Positions 45,497 through 52,837 of a stretch of DNA of 64,000 nucleotides are shown here, in pieces (position 1 is the stretch's first letter; each line of letters opens with the position of its first letter). Origin of the DNA: Candidatus Poribacteria bacterium (lineage in GTDB: Bacteria > Poribacteria > WGA-4E > WGA-3G); contig OY282386.1 in NCBI GenBank assembly GCA_958295945.1, positions 4,644,204 through 4,708,203 of the forward strand, read 5' to 3'. The position numbers were made by a program, and so were the translations under genes. A model generated the notes under the pieces. The model worked only from the letters and a program-made list of their open reading frames with translations. It had not been told where the DNA came from and did not search any database.

Positions 45497-46117
45497 CTAC
45501 AAGATGGAATTAGTTTTCAATTCTGATAGGTATTCTTTCAATTTATCACCTGCACCAGTCGGACTCATGATTCCAGACATCACCGCGATGCCAGATGCAC
45601 CGGCTGCTAAACATTCATTTACTCGGTCAGACGTGATGCCACCCAGAGCAAACAGTGGTATACCCACTTGTTCTGCTATCTTTTGGAGACCCTCTATACC
45701 AACTCCAGGACTGTTATATGTTGGATAAATCGGACTATATGTTATGAAATCTGCTCCTTCTCGGTCCCGTTTTCTTGCAGAATCGCCGCAGTGAATAGAA
45801 CATCCAATCAGGATATCACTCTTTGCTTGTTCTCTTACGTGATTTACAGTTATTTCATTATCGGGAAGATGAACGCCAGCAGCACCGACATCAATCGCAA
45901 CTTGCACATTGGTATTGATAAAGAAGTCAGCACCATAGTCTTTACACATCACTGAAATTGGTTGTGCTATTTTAAAGAGTGATTTATCATCCAAGTCCTT
46001 TTCGCGAAGTTGGATTGCTTTGACACCTGCATCCAATATTTCTGATACAACTGTCAGTAAAGGTTGGGGAGAACACCTTTTTCTGTCGGTAATGACATAT
46101 AGTTGAAAATCAATCAT
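45497..46117 (-). CDS. thiE: Thiamine phosphate synthase
   Basis: This 206-residue TIM-barrel protein has the ThiE landmarks: LYVITDRKRC at the start, KAIQLREKDLDD (pyrophosphate-binding region), GVHLPDNEI, IGCSIHCGDSA, DFITYSPIYPTYN and FALGGI followed by AAGASGIAVMSGIM. It joins the hydroxymethylpyrimidine and thiazole moieties of thiamine. Its ATG is 6 nt after the rsmB stop, so the two are co-transcribed. No thiamine riboswitch was recognised upstream. Position 91 onward has IHC where SxH is common, a minor variant. Confidence 0.9.
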   Translation of the reverse strand: MIDFQLYVITDRKRCSPQPLLTVVSEILDAGVKAIQLREKDLDDKSLFKIAQPISVMCKDYGADFFINTNVQVAIDVGAAGVHLPDNEITVNHVREQAKSDILIGCSIHCGDSARKRDREGADFITYSPIYPTYNSPGVGIEGLQKIAEQVGIPLFALGGITSDRVNECLAAGASGIAVMSGIMSPTGAGDKLKEYLSELKTNSIL

Positions 46118-46123
46118 TTATTG

Positions 46124-47491
46124 CTATATTACACGACGGAGTCTTGCTGCGAAAGTACCATCAACACCGTGTTCGTGTGGGAATGTCTGCAAAAAACCGT
46201 CTTGTGTGATTGCAGTTTCCGTTATATTTGGTAAAAGTTCACCTACGTGTTCTACAGAGAACTTTGGATTGTTCTTGATGAACCGTTTTATGATTTTCTC
46301 GTTTTCTGTTGGGTCAATAGTGCAAGTGCTGTATACCAAAATGCATCCTTTTTTGACGTGTTTTGCAGCGTTTTGCAAAAGTCCGTACTGTAATCTGTTA
46401 AGTGCATGTAATTGTTCCTCAGTCTTGTTCCATCGGATATCTGGATGGCGACGAAGTGTGCCAAATCCAGAACACGGAACATCTATTAGAACTGCATCTG
46501 CAGCACTGATGAAACTGAGATTATCCTTCGTTAAATCTAACACTTTTGTTTCGACGTTTTCAACACCTAACCGTATGCAGTTTTCACACAGGATTTCAAT
46601 TTTCTTTTCAGATATATCTACAGCAATTATTTTACCTTTGTTCTGCATCAGACTTCCGATGTGAGTTGTCTTTCCACCTGGTGCTGCACATAGATCCACA
46701 ACTAATTTGGTGTTTTCCGAAATAAGAAGACAAGGCACTAACATTGCACTTTCATCTTGAGCATAGACATCTGCACGGTTTAATAGTGCTTTTTGACTAA
46801 ACTCTCGGTGAGGGTTTGCCTCAGAATCACTCGGAATTGTCCTGTTTTCTATCACAATACCATCAGGAGAAATGTTTGATAATTTCGTGTTGAAACCCTC
46901 TGTCTTCAAGGAATCGTTTAACACTTCACGGTTTGTAACAAGTGAATTTGCTCGAATGGTCAATGGTGCAATCTGATTACTTGCTTCACAAAATGAGAGT
47001 GTCCAAGACACTCCGTGCGTATGGATCCACCTTTTAACCAACCATTTAGGATATGATAGACGATTGGATATATGATCTATAGGATGTGTTTTAAGTGTAG
47101 GATAGGATAATTCTGTTTTCTTGCGTTGAATTTCCCGCAATACTGCGTTTATAAATCCTGCAGTTTTTCTGTTCTTTTTTGCAAGCTGTACTGTTTCATA
47201 AATGGCGGCATGTGGAGGAATACCGTCAAGGTGTAATAATTGGAATGTGCCAAGTCTTAGGATAGAACGATGTCTGACATCAAGTTGGAAACGAGGATTG
47301 ACAAAGTGCTTTAACACCCAATCAAGTTGTTTTTTCCAACGAATAACACCGTAGACGAGTGCATTTGCCAATCGACGTTCGCGGGTTTCTAAGTTATTAC
47401 GGTCAAATGCAATGTCAATGATAGATGAAACGGACGCTTCGACTTGGGATAGGTCTATTAGACATGCTAATGCGACTTCGCGTGCGTTCAT
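46124..47491 (-). CDS. rsmB: 16S rRNA m5C967 methyltransferase
   Basis: This 455-residue protein has an N-terminal NusB-like helical domain (REVALACLIDLSQVEASVSSI, ILRLGTFQLLHLDGIPPHAAIYETVQLAK) and a C-terminal Rossmann methyltransferase with VVDLCAAPGGKTTHIGSL, VLIDVPCSGFGTLRRHPDIRW and LVYSTCTIDPTENE. The two Cys residues in PCSG and STCT are those of RNA m5C methyltransferases. It modifies 16S rRNA at C967. It is followed after 6 nt by thiE. Confidence 0.93.
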   Translation of the reverse strand: MNAREVALACLIDLSQVEASVSSIIDIAFDRNNLETRERRLANALVYGVIRWKKQLDWVLKHFVNPRFQLDVRHRSILRLGTFQLLHLDGIPPHAAIYETVQLAKKNRKTAGFINAVLREIQRKKTELSYPTLKTHPIDHISNRLSYPKWLVKRWIHTHGVSWTLSFCEASNQIAPLTIRANSLVTNREVLNDSLKTEGFNTKLSNISPDGIVIENRTIPSDSEANPHREFSQKALLNRADVYAQDESAMLVPCLLISENTKLVVDLCAAPGGKTTHIGSLMQNKGKIIAVDISEKKIEILCENCIRLGVENVETKVLDLTKDNLSFISAADAVLIDVPCSGFGTLRRHPDIRWNKTEEQLHALNRLQYGLLQNAAKHVKKGCILVYSTCTIDPTENEKIIKRFIKNNPKFSVEHVGELLPNITETAITQDGFLQTFPHEHGVDGTFAARLRRVI

Positions 47492-47591
47492 TTAGGTGTT
47501 GCCCTCTGGGGCTGAAGAAATGGTGGTTGGAAACCACTCCGAGGCAGATTTAGAGGTTAGAAACCACGTCAACAACTGTTTAGTATTCAAA

Positions 47592-47855
47592 TTAGGCAGT
47601 GAGAGCGTTCATCTTACGATTAAGACGAGATTTTTGCCTGTTCGCTGTGCCTTTTTTAATGACACCTTTCCCCGCTGCTCTGTCAAGCAAACTTGATGTG
47701 ACTTTGCACAATTCTTGTGCAGTTTCTACATCACCTGCTTCCAATGCTAATTCTGTATTTTTGAGCGAAGTTCTGAGAGTTGCTTTGCGGTGTCTGTTCC
47801 GATCGCGTTTCTTCACATCCGCTCGCGCATGTTTTCTTGCAGATTGTCTATGCAA
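47592..47855 (-). CDS. rpsT: 30S ribosomal protein S20
   Basis: This 87-residue basic protein has the S20 pattern HRQSARKHARADVKKRDRNRH, KATLRTSLKN and DRAAGKGVIKKGTANRQKSRL. It binds 16S rRNA early in 30S assembly. The start is a TTG at 47855, 10 nt after AGGAG; no ATG or GTG fits. The E. coli gene also begins with a UUG-type start linked to autoregulation, so the rare codon is probably real. The 100 nt between this gene and rsmB contain a GGTGGTTGGAAACCACT-type hairpin near 47524. Confidence 0.95.
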   Translation of the reverse strand: MHRQSARKHARADVKKRDRNRHRKATLRTSLKNTELALEAGDVETAQELCKVTSSLLDRAAGKGVIKKGTANRQKSRLNRKMNALTA

Positions 47856-47895
47856 AACGAAATATCTCCTTTGATAAGTGTAAATACCAGAGTTA

Positions 47896-47924
47896 ATGAT
47901 ACCATAAAATCGTGTATTTGTCCA
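47896..47924 (-). promoter_or_regulatory. Probable sigma70 promoter of rpsT
   Basis: On the minus strand TGGACA (47919-47924), a 17-nt spacer and TATCAT (47896-47901) lie about 40 nt before the TTG start. Confidence 0.5.
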
Positions 47925-48031
47925 CTTTTTTATTACAAGAATGCAATTGCAAAGATTCTATATTTTTTAATCGCGGATTACTCTGATTGCGTGGATGAGA
48001 GGTCTTCGCACCGTTTCATGTTTCTTATGAA

Positions 48032-48183
48032 AGGTGTGTAGAGTTTTTGGCACTAAGTTCTTACCATCCAATGTAGTGCGGGGTCTCTGTGCCCAGTAGT
48101 TGTTAGTAGATACAAAGATGGCGGGGCACGGAGACACCGCACTACAATGGTTGATGTAATATTTTGCCAAAAACTTTATACCC
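48032..48183. repeat. MITE-like copy of the GGGTGTGTAAAG family with palindromic units inside
   Basis: The left end reads AGGTGTGTAGAGTTTTTGGC and the right end GCCAAAAACTTTATACCC, slightly shortened. Inside are facing palindromic units (48073-48094 and 48118-48147, core GGCGGGGCACGGAGAC). TCTTATGAA (48023-48031) and CTTTATGAA (48183-48191) may be a diverged 9-bp target duplication, in line with the 9 bp seen at 29571 and 32311. It lies between rpsT and the M28 peptidase gene. Confidence 0.75.
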
Positions 48184-48215
48184 TTTATGAACGTCATGCT
48201 TGATTTAAATAGAGT

Positions 48216-49823
48216 TCATCGTATAATTGCTAATTTCCTAACTATGGAAAAGGTTTCTCTCTTTGATTCTACTGAAATATGACAGATATAAATACCAGGT
48301 GATATTACTAACCCATAGACAGTTTGCTGATTCCACCATGTTCTCCATATCCGTTTGTTGAGTCTATCATAGATTCCTTCAATTCTTTGGATTATATTTC
48401 CACGAACATCATACACGATTATCTTCATGTTAGTTATTTCCAGATTTCCTTCCACACGAAATTCAGTTCGCTCATTGAAACGAACTGGATTTGGTGAGAT
48501 GCTTGCCTCCTTCCAGATGAATGCTTCATCTAAAATGATGGTTCGTTTCACAGAAGTCGCACCTAGTGAATACTGAGCAACGACAGTGAGTATGTTTCTT
48601 CCAGGTGTCAATGGAATCGTTGCCCGAAATGTCTGAGTTTCTCTGTCCAAATCTGCCTTCACTCTACTCGGATGAATTACAATGTCTATCGGATAATCTG
48701 TTTTATAGGTGCCTGAAATTTGTAATGGATTGTCTTTCACATTCTCTGGTAATTCCAGAGATATTTGGGGTAATTCTCTATCCGATTTAAACATATCGTT
48801 TAGTAGACTATCAACAGTGATAAGTACAAGTTTTGTAACTTTCGTCACCAAAAGAAAGTTGATTTTATCTACAGTATCAGAATATGTATGATAAAATGGG
48901 TTTGCGGAATAGTTCTGCGAATCTCGCCATGGTGTAGAATTTTCGATCAATGTTACTGCATGATATCCTGCATCCCAAAATGGTTTGTGTGAGGAGATGT
49001 CGACAAATTCATCTTGGGTTTGCCGAATTGTCAATCCGATGTTGTGCCATGTATTTGCTATTGCAAGTGCCCGACTGAGCCATATAGAATCTCTGTTTGC
49101 GATTACTTCAACCAGATCGCTTTTCCAGTTATAACCGAGCATATCTAAATTGAACACAGCAGTTATTTTTTCAGATTCAGGTGAACGTGATTTTTCCAAT
49201 GATTCGCTATGTGATTTCTCACCCCCAATTGCTTGATGGATATAATTTCTACTTCCTGAAAAACCGAGTTCTTCACCACCGAATGCAATAAATCTGATTT
49301 TGTGGTCATATTCATTTTGGCTTAGGATTTGTGCAATTGCCAACATGGATGCCATACCTGTTCCATTTTTATTTGCTCCCGGTGCTTCTGATGCTAATGG
49401 GTTCCAGTTGGTTTCTTTATCGGCTTTGGTGTCGTAATGTGCACAAATAATGAAAACGTGCTTGCTTGTAGAATTTTTCTTTGGTGGAAGTTCTGCAATG
49501 ATATTCCGGATACCGCCTATATTCTGCTCTGATACTTGTAATCGTCCGTAACTTCGAAAGGATGACTTGATGTAATTAACAACGTTTTCAGTTGCTTTTT
49601 TGTGATGGGCATTCCTTGATCTAAAGATGCGTTTGGTGGGAAATAGTGTGATATTGTCTTGTAGTGCGATTACATGTTTTTCCAAACTCTCAGTTCTGAC
49701 TCTTGATATGAGTTCTTCACCAATATCTGCGGATGTTGAATAAGTTGAAGTAAGTAAGTATATCAGAAAGACACACAACAAAAATATATGTGTTCTAAGC
49801 AGGGAATGTATGTTTGTTGTCAT
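48216..49823 (-). CDS. Exported M28 family zinc aminopeptidase with a C-terminal Ig-like domain
   Basis: This 535-residue protein has a signal peptide (IFLLCVFLIYLLTSTYSTSA). The M28 catalytic domain has CAHYDTKAD, ANKNGTGMASML, FIAFGGEELGFSGSRNYI, NLDMLGYN and a later His region (ISSHKPFWDAGYHAVTLIE), the ligands of a two-zinc aminopeptidase or glutamate carboxypeptidase-like enzyme. The C-terminal 90 residues (SPNPVRFNERTEF...ITNMKIIVYDVRGNII...GLVISPGIYICHI) form a FlgD/secretion-sorting-type Ig domain seen on exported enzymes. An extended -10 (TGCTATAAT, 49868-49876) and an 11-bp hairpin (49888-49912) lie upstream. Confidence 0.88.
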   Translation of the reverse strand: MTTNIHSLLRTHIFLLCVFLIYLLTSTYSTSADIGEELISRVRTESLEKHVIALQDNITLFPTKRIFRSRNAHHKKATENVVNYIKSSFRSYGRLQVSEQNIGGIRNIIAELPPKKNSTSKHVFIICAHYDTKADKETNWNPLASEAPGANKNGTGMASMLAIAQILSQNEYDHKIRFIAFGGEELGFSGSRNYIHQAIGGEKSHSESLEKSRSPESEKITAVFNLDMLGYNWKSDLVEVIANRDSIWLSRALAIANTWHNIGLTIRQTQDEFVDISSHKPFWDAGYHAVTLIENSTPWRDSQNYSANPFYHTYSDTVDKINFLLVTKVTKLVLITVDSLLNDMFKSDRELPQISLELPENVKDNPLQISGTYKTDYPIDIVIHPSRVKADLDRETQTFRATIPLTPGRNILTVVAQYSLGATSVKRTIILDEAFIWKEASISPNPVRFNERTEFRVEGNLEITNMKIIVYDVRGNIIQRIEGIYDRLNKRIWRTWWNQQTVYGLVISPGIYICHISVESKRETFSIVRKLAIIR

Positions 49824-49887
49824 GAGAAATTTTGTTTTGTATTTTAGTTCATTTCTATTTAAAAGATATTATAGCAATTCTGTAAAT

Positions 49888-49912
49888 GAATTTCCATTTT
49901 GAATGGAAATTC
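49888..49912. promoter_or_regulatory. Hairpin next to an extended -10 element
   Basis: GAATTTCCATT and AATGGAAATTC form an 11-bp perfect stem with a 3-nt loop, 11 bp upstream of the extended -10 TGCTATAAT (49868-49876, minus strand) of the M28 gene. Its position overlapping the -35 region would suit an operator. Confidence 0.4.
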
Positions 49913-49920
49913 GCTGTAGT

Positions 49921-49998
49921 TATAGTAGATTTTGAAATTACTTGAACACTCTGCATCGGCGAGATTAGGAAACCTCGCCTACCGTGGGACGAAAGTGT
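49921..49998. repeat. 78-bp dispersed repeat, copy 1
   Basis: The sequence TATAGTAGATTTTGAAATTA through the hairpin core GGCGAG...CCTCGCC to GAAAGTGT is present again in opposite orientation at 52594-52671 with about 90 percent identity by eye. The two copies flank the gene at 50167-52251. Confidence 0.75.
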
Positions 49999-50014
49999 TA
50001 ACTTATCTTTATAA

Positions 50015-50145
50015 CAGGACTTACGCAGTTTCTCTTAAAGTCCCCTTGATAAGGGGGATTTAGGGGGTTAAAAAGACCAAAAACACTGAAATATTGCACT
50101 ATTTAACCCCCTACCCCCTTATCAAGGGGGAATGCGTAAGTCCTG
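50015..50145. repeat. 131-bp MITE with 13-bp perfect ends and a 7-bp target duplication
   Basis: CAGGACTTACGCA at the left is mirrored exactly by TGCGTAAGTCCTG at the right. TTTATAA is duplicated at 50008-50014 and 50146-50152. The interior contains a long GC-rich inverted pair around CCCCTTGATAAGGGGG. It is a clean, probably recent insertion just downstream of the gene at 50167. Confidence 0.85.
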
Positions 50146-50166
50146 TTTATAATTCACTATAACATT

Positions 50167-52251
50167 CTATTTATCCTGTGTTTCTGATTTTGGCTGTATG
50201 GTGGAAAGCAACCCGTCATTTTCAAGAATTGCTTGTCGCGTCATTGTCCATAGAGTAGACTGCGGAGCAGTTGCCTGCCATGCCCCATTAAGATTCATAA
50301 CCACATGATCCTTTTCATCATCTGTAAGATTTCCATCAGGAAAAAGTTCAATGGTTTCCCAGTTCTTAAATGTAACAGGTTCACCACCATCCCACTTCCA
50401 TTCTCCCTCTTTTTCCAAATCATTGAGTCCAATCCAGAAGAATCCGCTGCCGTAGATTTCTTGAATCCATTTGTTTTCAGTTTCATCGTTAATTGAGACG
50501 AGATGTGCCCCATTTTGTGTTGCTTTGTGGTGAGCATCATGCCAGTCATCACATACAATCAACTTGTAGGAATGTCCATTTATTGGGTTAACAACCCACA
50601 CATCTGGTATCTGTTCTTCGTCAGCAGCAGCTTTGTCCTCAGAAGTTGTATCAGGAAAGAGCAGTTTTCCATTCAACTTCAGGACAAGGTCATCCTGTTG
50701 TAATTTGTCTTTGATTGTGATAGGTCCTGCTTCTGCATTGAGGAGGATGTATTTTACATGAAAGTAATAATCACCCGATTTTTCAACATAAATGGAAAAA
50801 TTTCCGTAATTATCAGTCTTAATATTTGCACTTGATGTGTAACCATCTGCATCCCCTATCCGACGTATTTTACTTTTACCTTGCGGTGCCTTTATTCTTA
50901 ACTTAGTATTTCGGTTTTTTAATGGTGTTCCATCTGCATAGACAATTTTTCCACTTATACTTATTCTCTGTTTTACGGTAATTTCTACATTGTCAATTTC
51001 AGTTCCAGGTTTTATTCCAAAAATAATATGGCTTAAAATAGATTGTTGGTCTAATGTTTTCTTAAAAATCAGATTCCCGATTTTGACCGAGAGAATCTCA
51101 AATTTTGTCCGTAAGTGATCTAAAATACGTATATCGGAGGGTATCTTTGATAACGTCATATCATCAGGTAAAACGAATAATTTAAGCAGTCCATACTCAA
51201 TCCCATTGAATGAAAATGTCCCTGTAGAAGTTAACTGAGATGTGAGTCTATTTCGAGGAGGCAGTCTGAAGTCAGTGTCAACTAACGGTGTTGAATCTGT
51301 AATGTTTTTACGAGTTTTATCATCAGTAGTATCACTGGTTGTCCCGATACGATACCTTTCAGATATGAAGTAACCATCAAGGAGTTGCATTGGCTGTAGA
51401 CCTATCTGTATATCCGAAACTGTGTTTCCAAATGTATCTACAATGCTGCCAGTGAATGTTGATTTCTCCTCTGGTGTCAACGTTGTTCTAAGAATTGACT
51501 TTTCTCTGTCCATCTGGAAAGTCCGCAATCTCTGCGTTATATTTATATCTTCTTTATCAAAATTACTGTCAGTATTGCCACCAAGCATCAAAACGAGATT
51601 ATCCTCTTCTGGTTTTCCTGTAATGAATATTTCATCTGTTGTTGCAATTTTTTTCTGATATTCCACCGAAAAGGTAAAGTAACCTGGACCGTCAACATAT
51701 TTTTCAAAATAACCATCTGCATCAAGTTGAACCAACATTCCGCGTGTTATCGTTGAAGTGCCATTTATTGTCTGTCCACTGAGGTTTAAAAGCACATCAA
51801 CATTACTTAGTGGTGTGTCATCGGGATTGAGCACCCGTCCTCTTATCAAAGTTCGTTTACGCACATATATTTGAACATCTTGAATATCTACTCCATCCAC
51901 AATTGAAAATACAAAACCATCAGAATAGTTTGAGTGTTTATCTGGATAGTAGATAATTCCTTCTATAATTATCTTGCTTATAACATAAGGTGTATTTTTT
52001 TTCGGATGTAAGTTCATTTTGACTGGGAAATTAGTTCCTGATACAGAGAAAACCCCATCATCATCGGTAATTGATAATTCTGTTTTTTCATTATTGAATT
52101 CACTTAGGGCAACTGTTATATCTGGCACAGGATTGCCATTGTAATCAATGACGCGACCTGAAAGTGTCTCTGCCATTGTTAGTGGTGAAAATAATATTAA
52201 CCCCAGAAGTATGAAGAAAACTGATATGGAATGAAAGATTTTAAGTCTCAT
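50167..52251 (-). CDS. Exported carboxypeptidase-regulatory-like repeat protein with a C-type lectin domain
   Basis: This 694-residue protein has a signal peptide (ISVFFILLGLILFSPLTMA). Several beta-sandwich repeats of the carboxypeptidase D regulatory type follow (LSGRVIDYNGNPVPDITVAL, RGRVLNPDDTPLSNVDVLL, FTGSIVDTFGNTVSDIQIGL, ISGKIVYADGTPLKN). The C-terminal 130 residues form a C-type lectin domain (GHSYKLIVCDDWHDAHHKATQNGAHLVSI split by EIYGSGFFWIGLNDLEKEGEW), with WDGGEPVTFKNW in the sugar-binding region. The repeats resemble those of the sigma-fusion protein at 59643-62087. It is likely a surface glycan-binding protein. Confidence 0.82.
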   Translation of the reverse strand: MRLKIFHSISVFFILLGLILFSPLTMAETLSGRVIDYNGNPVPDITVALSEFNNEKTELSITDDDGVFSVSGTNFPVKMNLHPKKNTPYVISKIIIEGIIYYPDKHSNYSDGFVFSIVDGVDIQDVQIYVRKRTLIRGRVLNPDDTPLSNVDVLLNLSGQTINGTSTITRGMLVQLDADGYFEKYVDGPGYFTFSVEYQKKIATTDEIFITGKPEEDNLVLMLGGNTDSNFDKEDINITQRLRTFQMDREKSILRTTLTPEEKSTFTGSIVDTFGNTVSDIQIGLQPMQLLDGYFISERYRIGTTSDTTDDKTRKNITDSTPLVDTDFRLPPRNRLTSQLTSTGTFSFNGIEYGLLKLFVLPDDMTLSKIPSDIRILDHLRTKFEILSVKIGNLIFKKTLDQQSILSHIIFGIKPGTEIDNVEITVKQRISISGKIVYADGTPLKNRNTKLRIKAPQGKSKIRRIGDADGYTSSANIKTDNYGNFSIYVEKSGDYYFHVKYILLNAEAGPITIKDKLQQDDLVLKLNGKLLFPDTTSEDKAAADEEQIPDVWVVNPINGHSYKLIVCDDWHDAHHKATQNGAHLVSINDETENKWIQEIYGSGFFWIGLNDLEKEGEWKWDGGEPVTFKNWETIELFPDGNLTDDEKDHVVMNLNGAWQATAPQSTLWTMTRQAILENDGLLSTIQPKSETQDK

Positions 52252-52593
52252 AAGATAGGTATCCTCTTAATGATAGTTGCTGTTGATATTTATTGTAAAC
52301 ATAGAGTGCAATTTATGTGCCAATATTTATGCACAGAATTGGTAGGTTTATCCATCTCACAAGAAAGTACCTGCACAAAAACGTGCAACTACTTATTTAA
52401 CGATTTGTGTCAGTTAACAATATGTTTATTGTAAATTCACATATATTGGGGATGATTTATAAACATATTATCCCTAATGAAGATAAAAAAATAAATTGGG
52501 TAATTTGAGATCAAAGTCCTGCGCGCTTACAAAGCTCGCATACAGGTTCTGGGATATATATAAGACATTATGGTGAAGTATAAAATTATATTT
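52252..52593. other. Intergenic stretch without recognised features
   Basis: Nothing gene-like is seen. The 67-residue frame at 52231-52434 on the plus strand overlaps the start of the minus-strand gene, has no ribosome site and is not supported. Confidence 0.5.
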
Positions 52594-52671
52594 ACACTTT
52601 CATCCGACGGTAGGCGAGGTTTCCTAACCTCGCCGGTGTAGAGTGTTAAAGTAATTTCAAAATCTACTATA
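52594..52671. repeat. 78-bp dispersed repeat, copy 2 (inverted)
   Basis: This is the reverse-oriented partner of 49921-49998. Its inner GGCGAGGTTAGGAAACCTCG forms a hairpin. Confidence 0.75.
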
Positions 52672-52680
52672 ATGTCTATT

Positions 52681-52837
52681 ATAACCCAAGTTGCTACCTA
52701 TAAGTTTTTAGACATGGAAACTCTGTTTTTAGTGAAAAGAACTGATAATTAGCCAATATTTTGTAGCGTGAACTTTTAGTTTGCGCCTTATGACACAAAC
52801 TGAAAGTTTGTGCTACATAGGTGGCAACTTGGGTTAA
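52681..52837. repeat. MITE-like inverted repeat, ATAACYCAAGTTGCTACC family, copy 2
   Basis: ATAACCCAAGTTGCTACCTA at the left is mirrored by TAGGTGGCAACTTGGGTTA at the right; the other copy is at 10485-10643. Its right end overlaps the TAA stop codon (52834-52836) of the WD40 gene, so insertion seems to have replaced that gene's last codons. Confidence 0.75.

Noticed and set aside
50167-52251. A diversity-generating retroelement acting on the C-type lectin domain
   Set aside because: No reverse transcriptase gene, template repeat or adenine-biased variable repeat was seen near the lectin 3' end.
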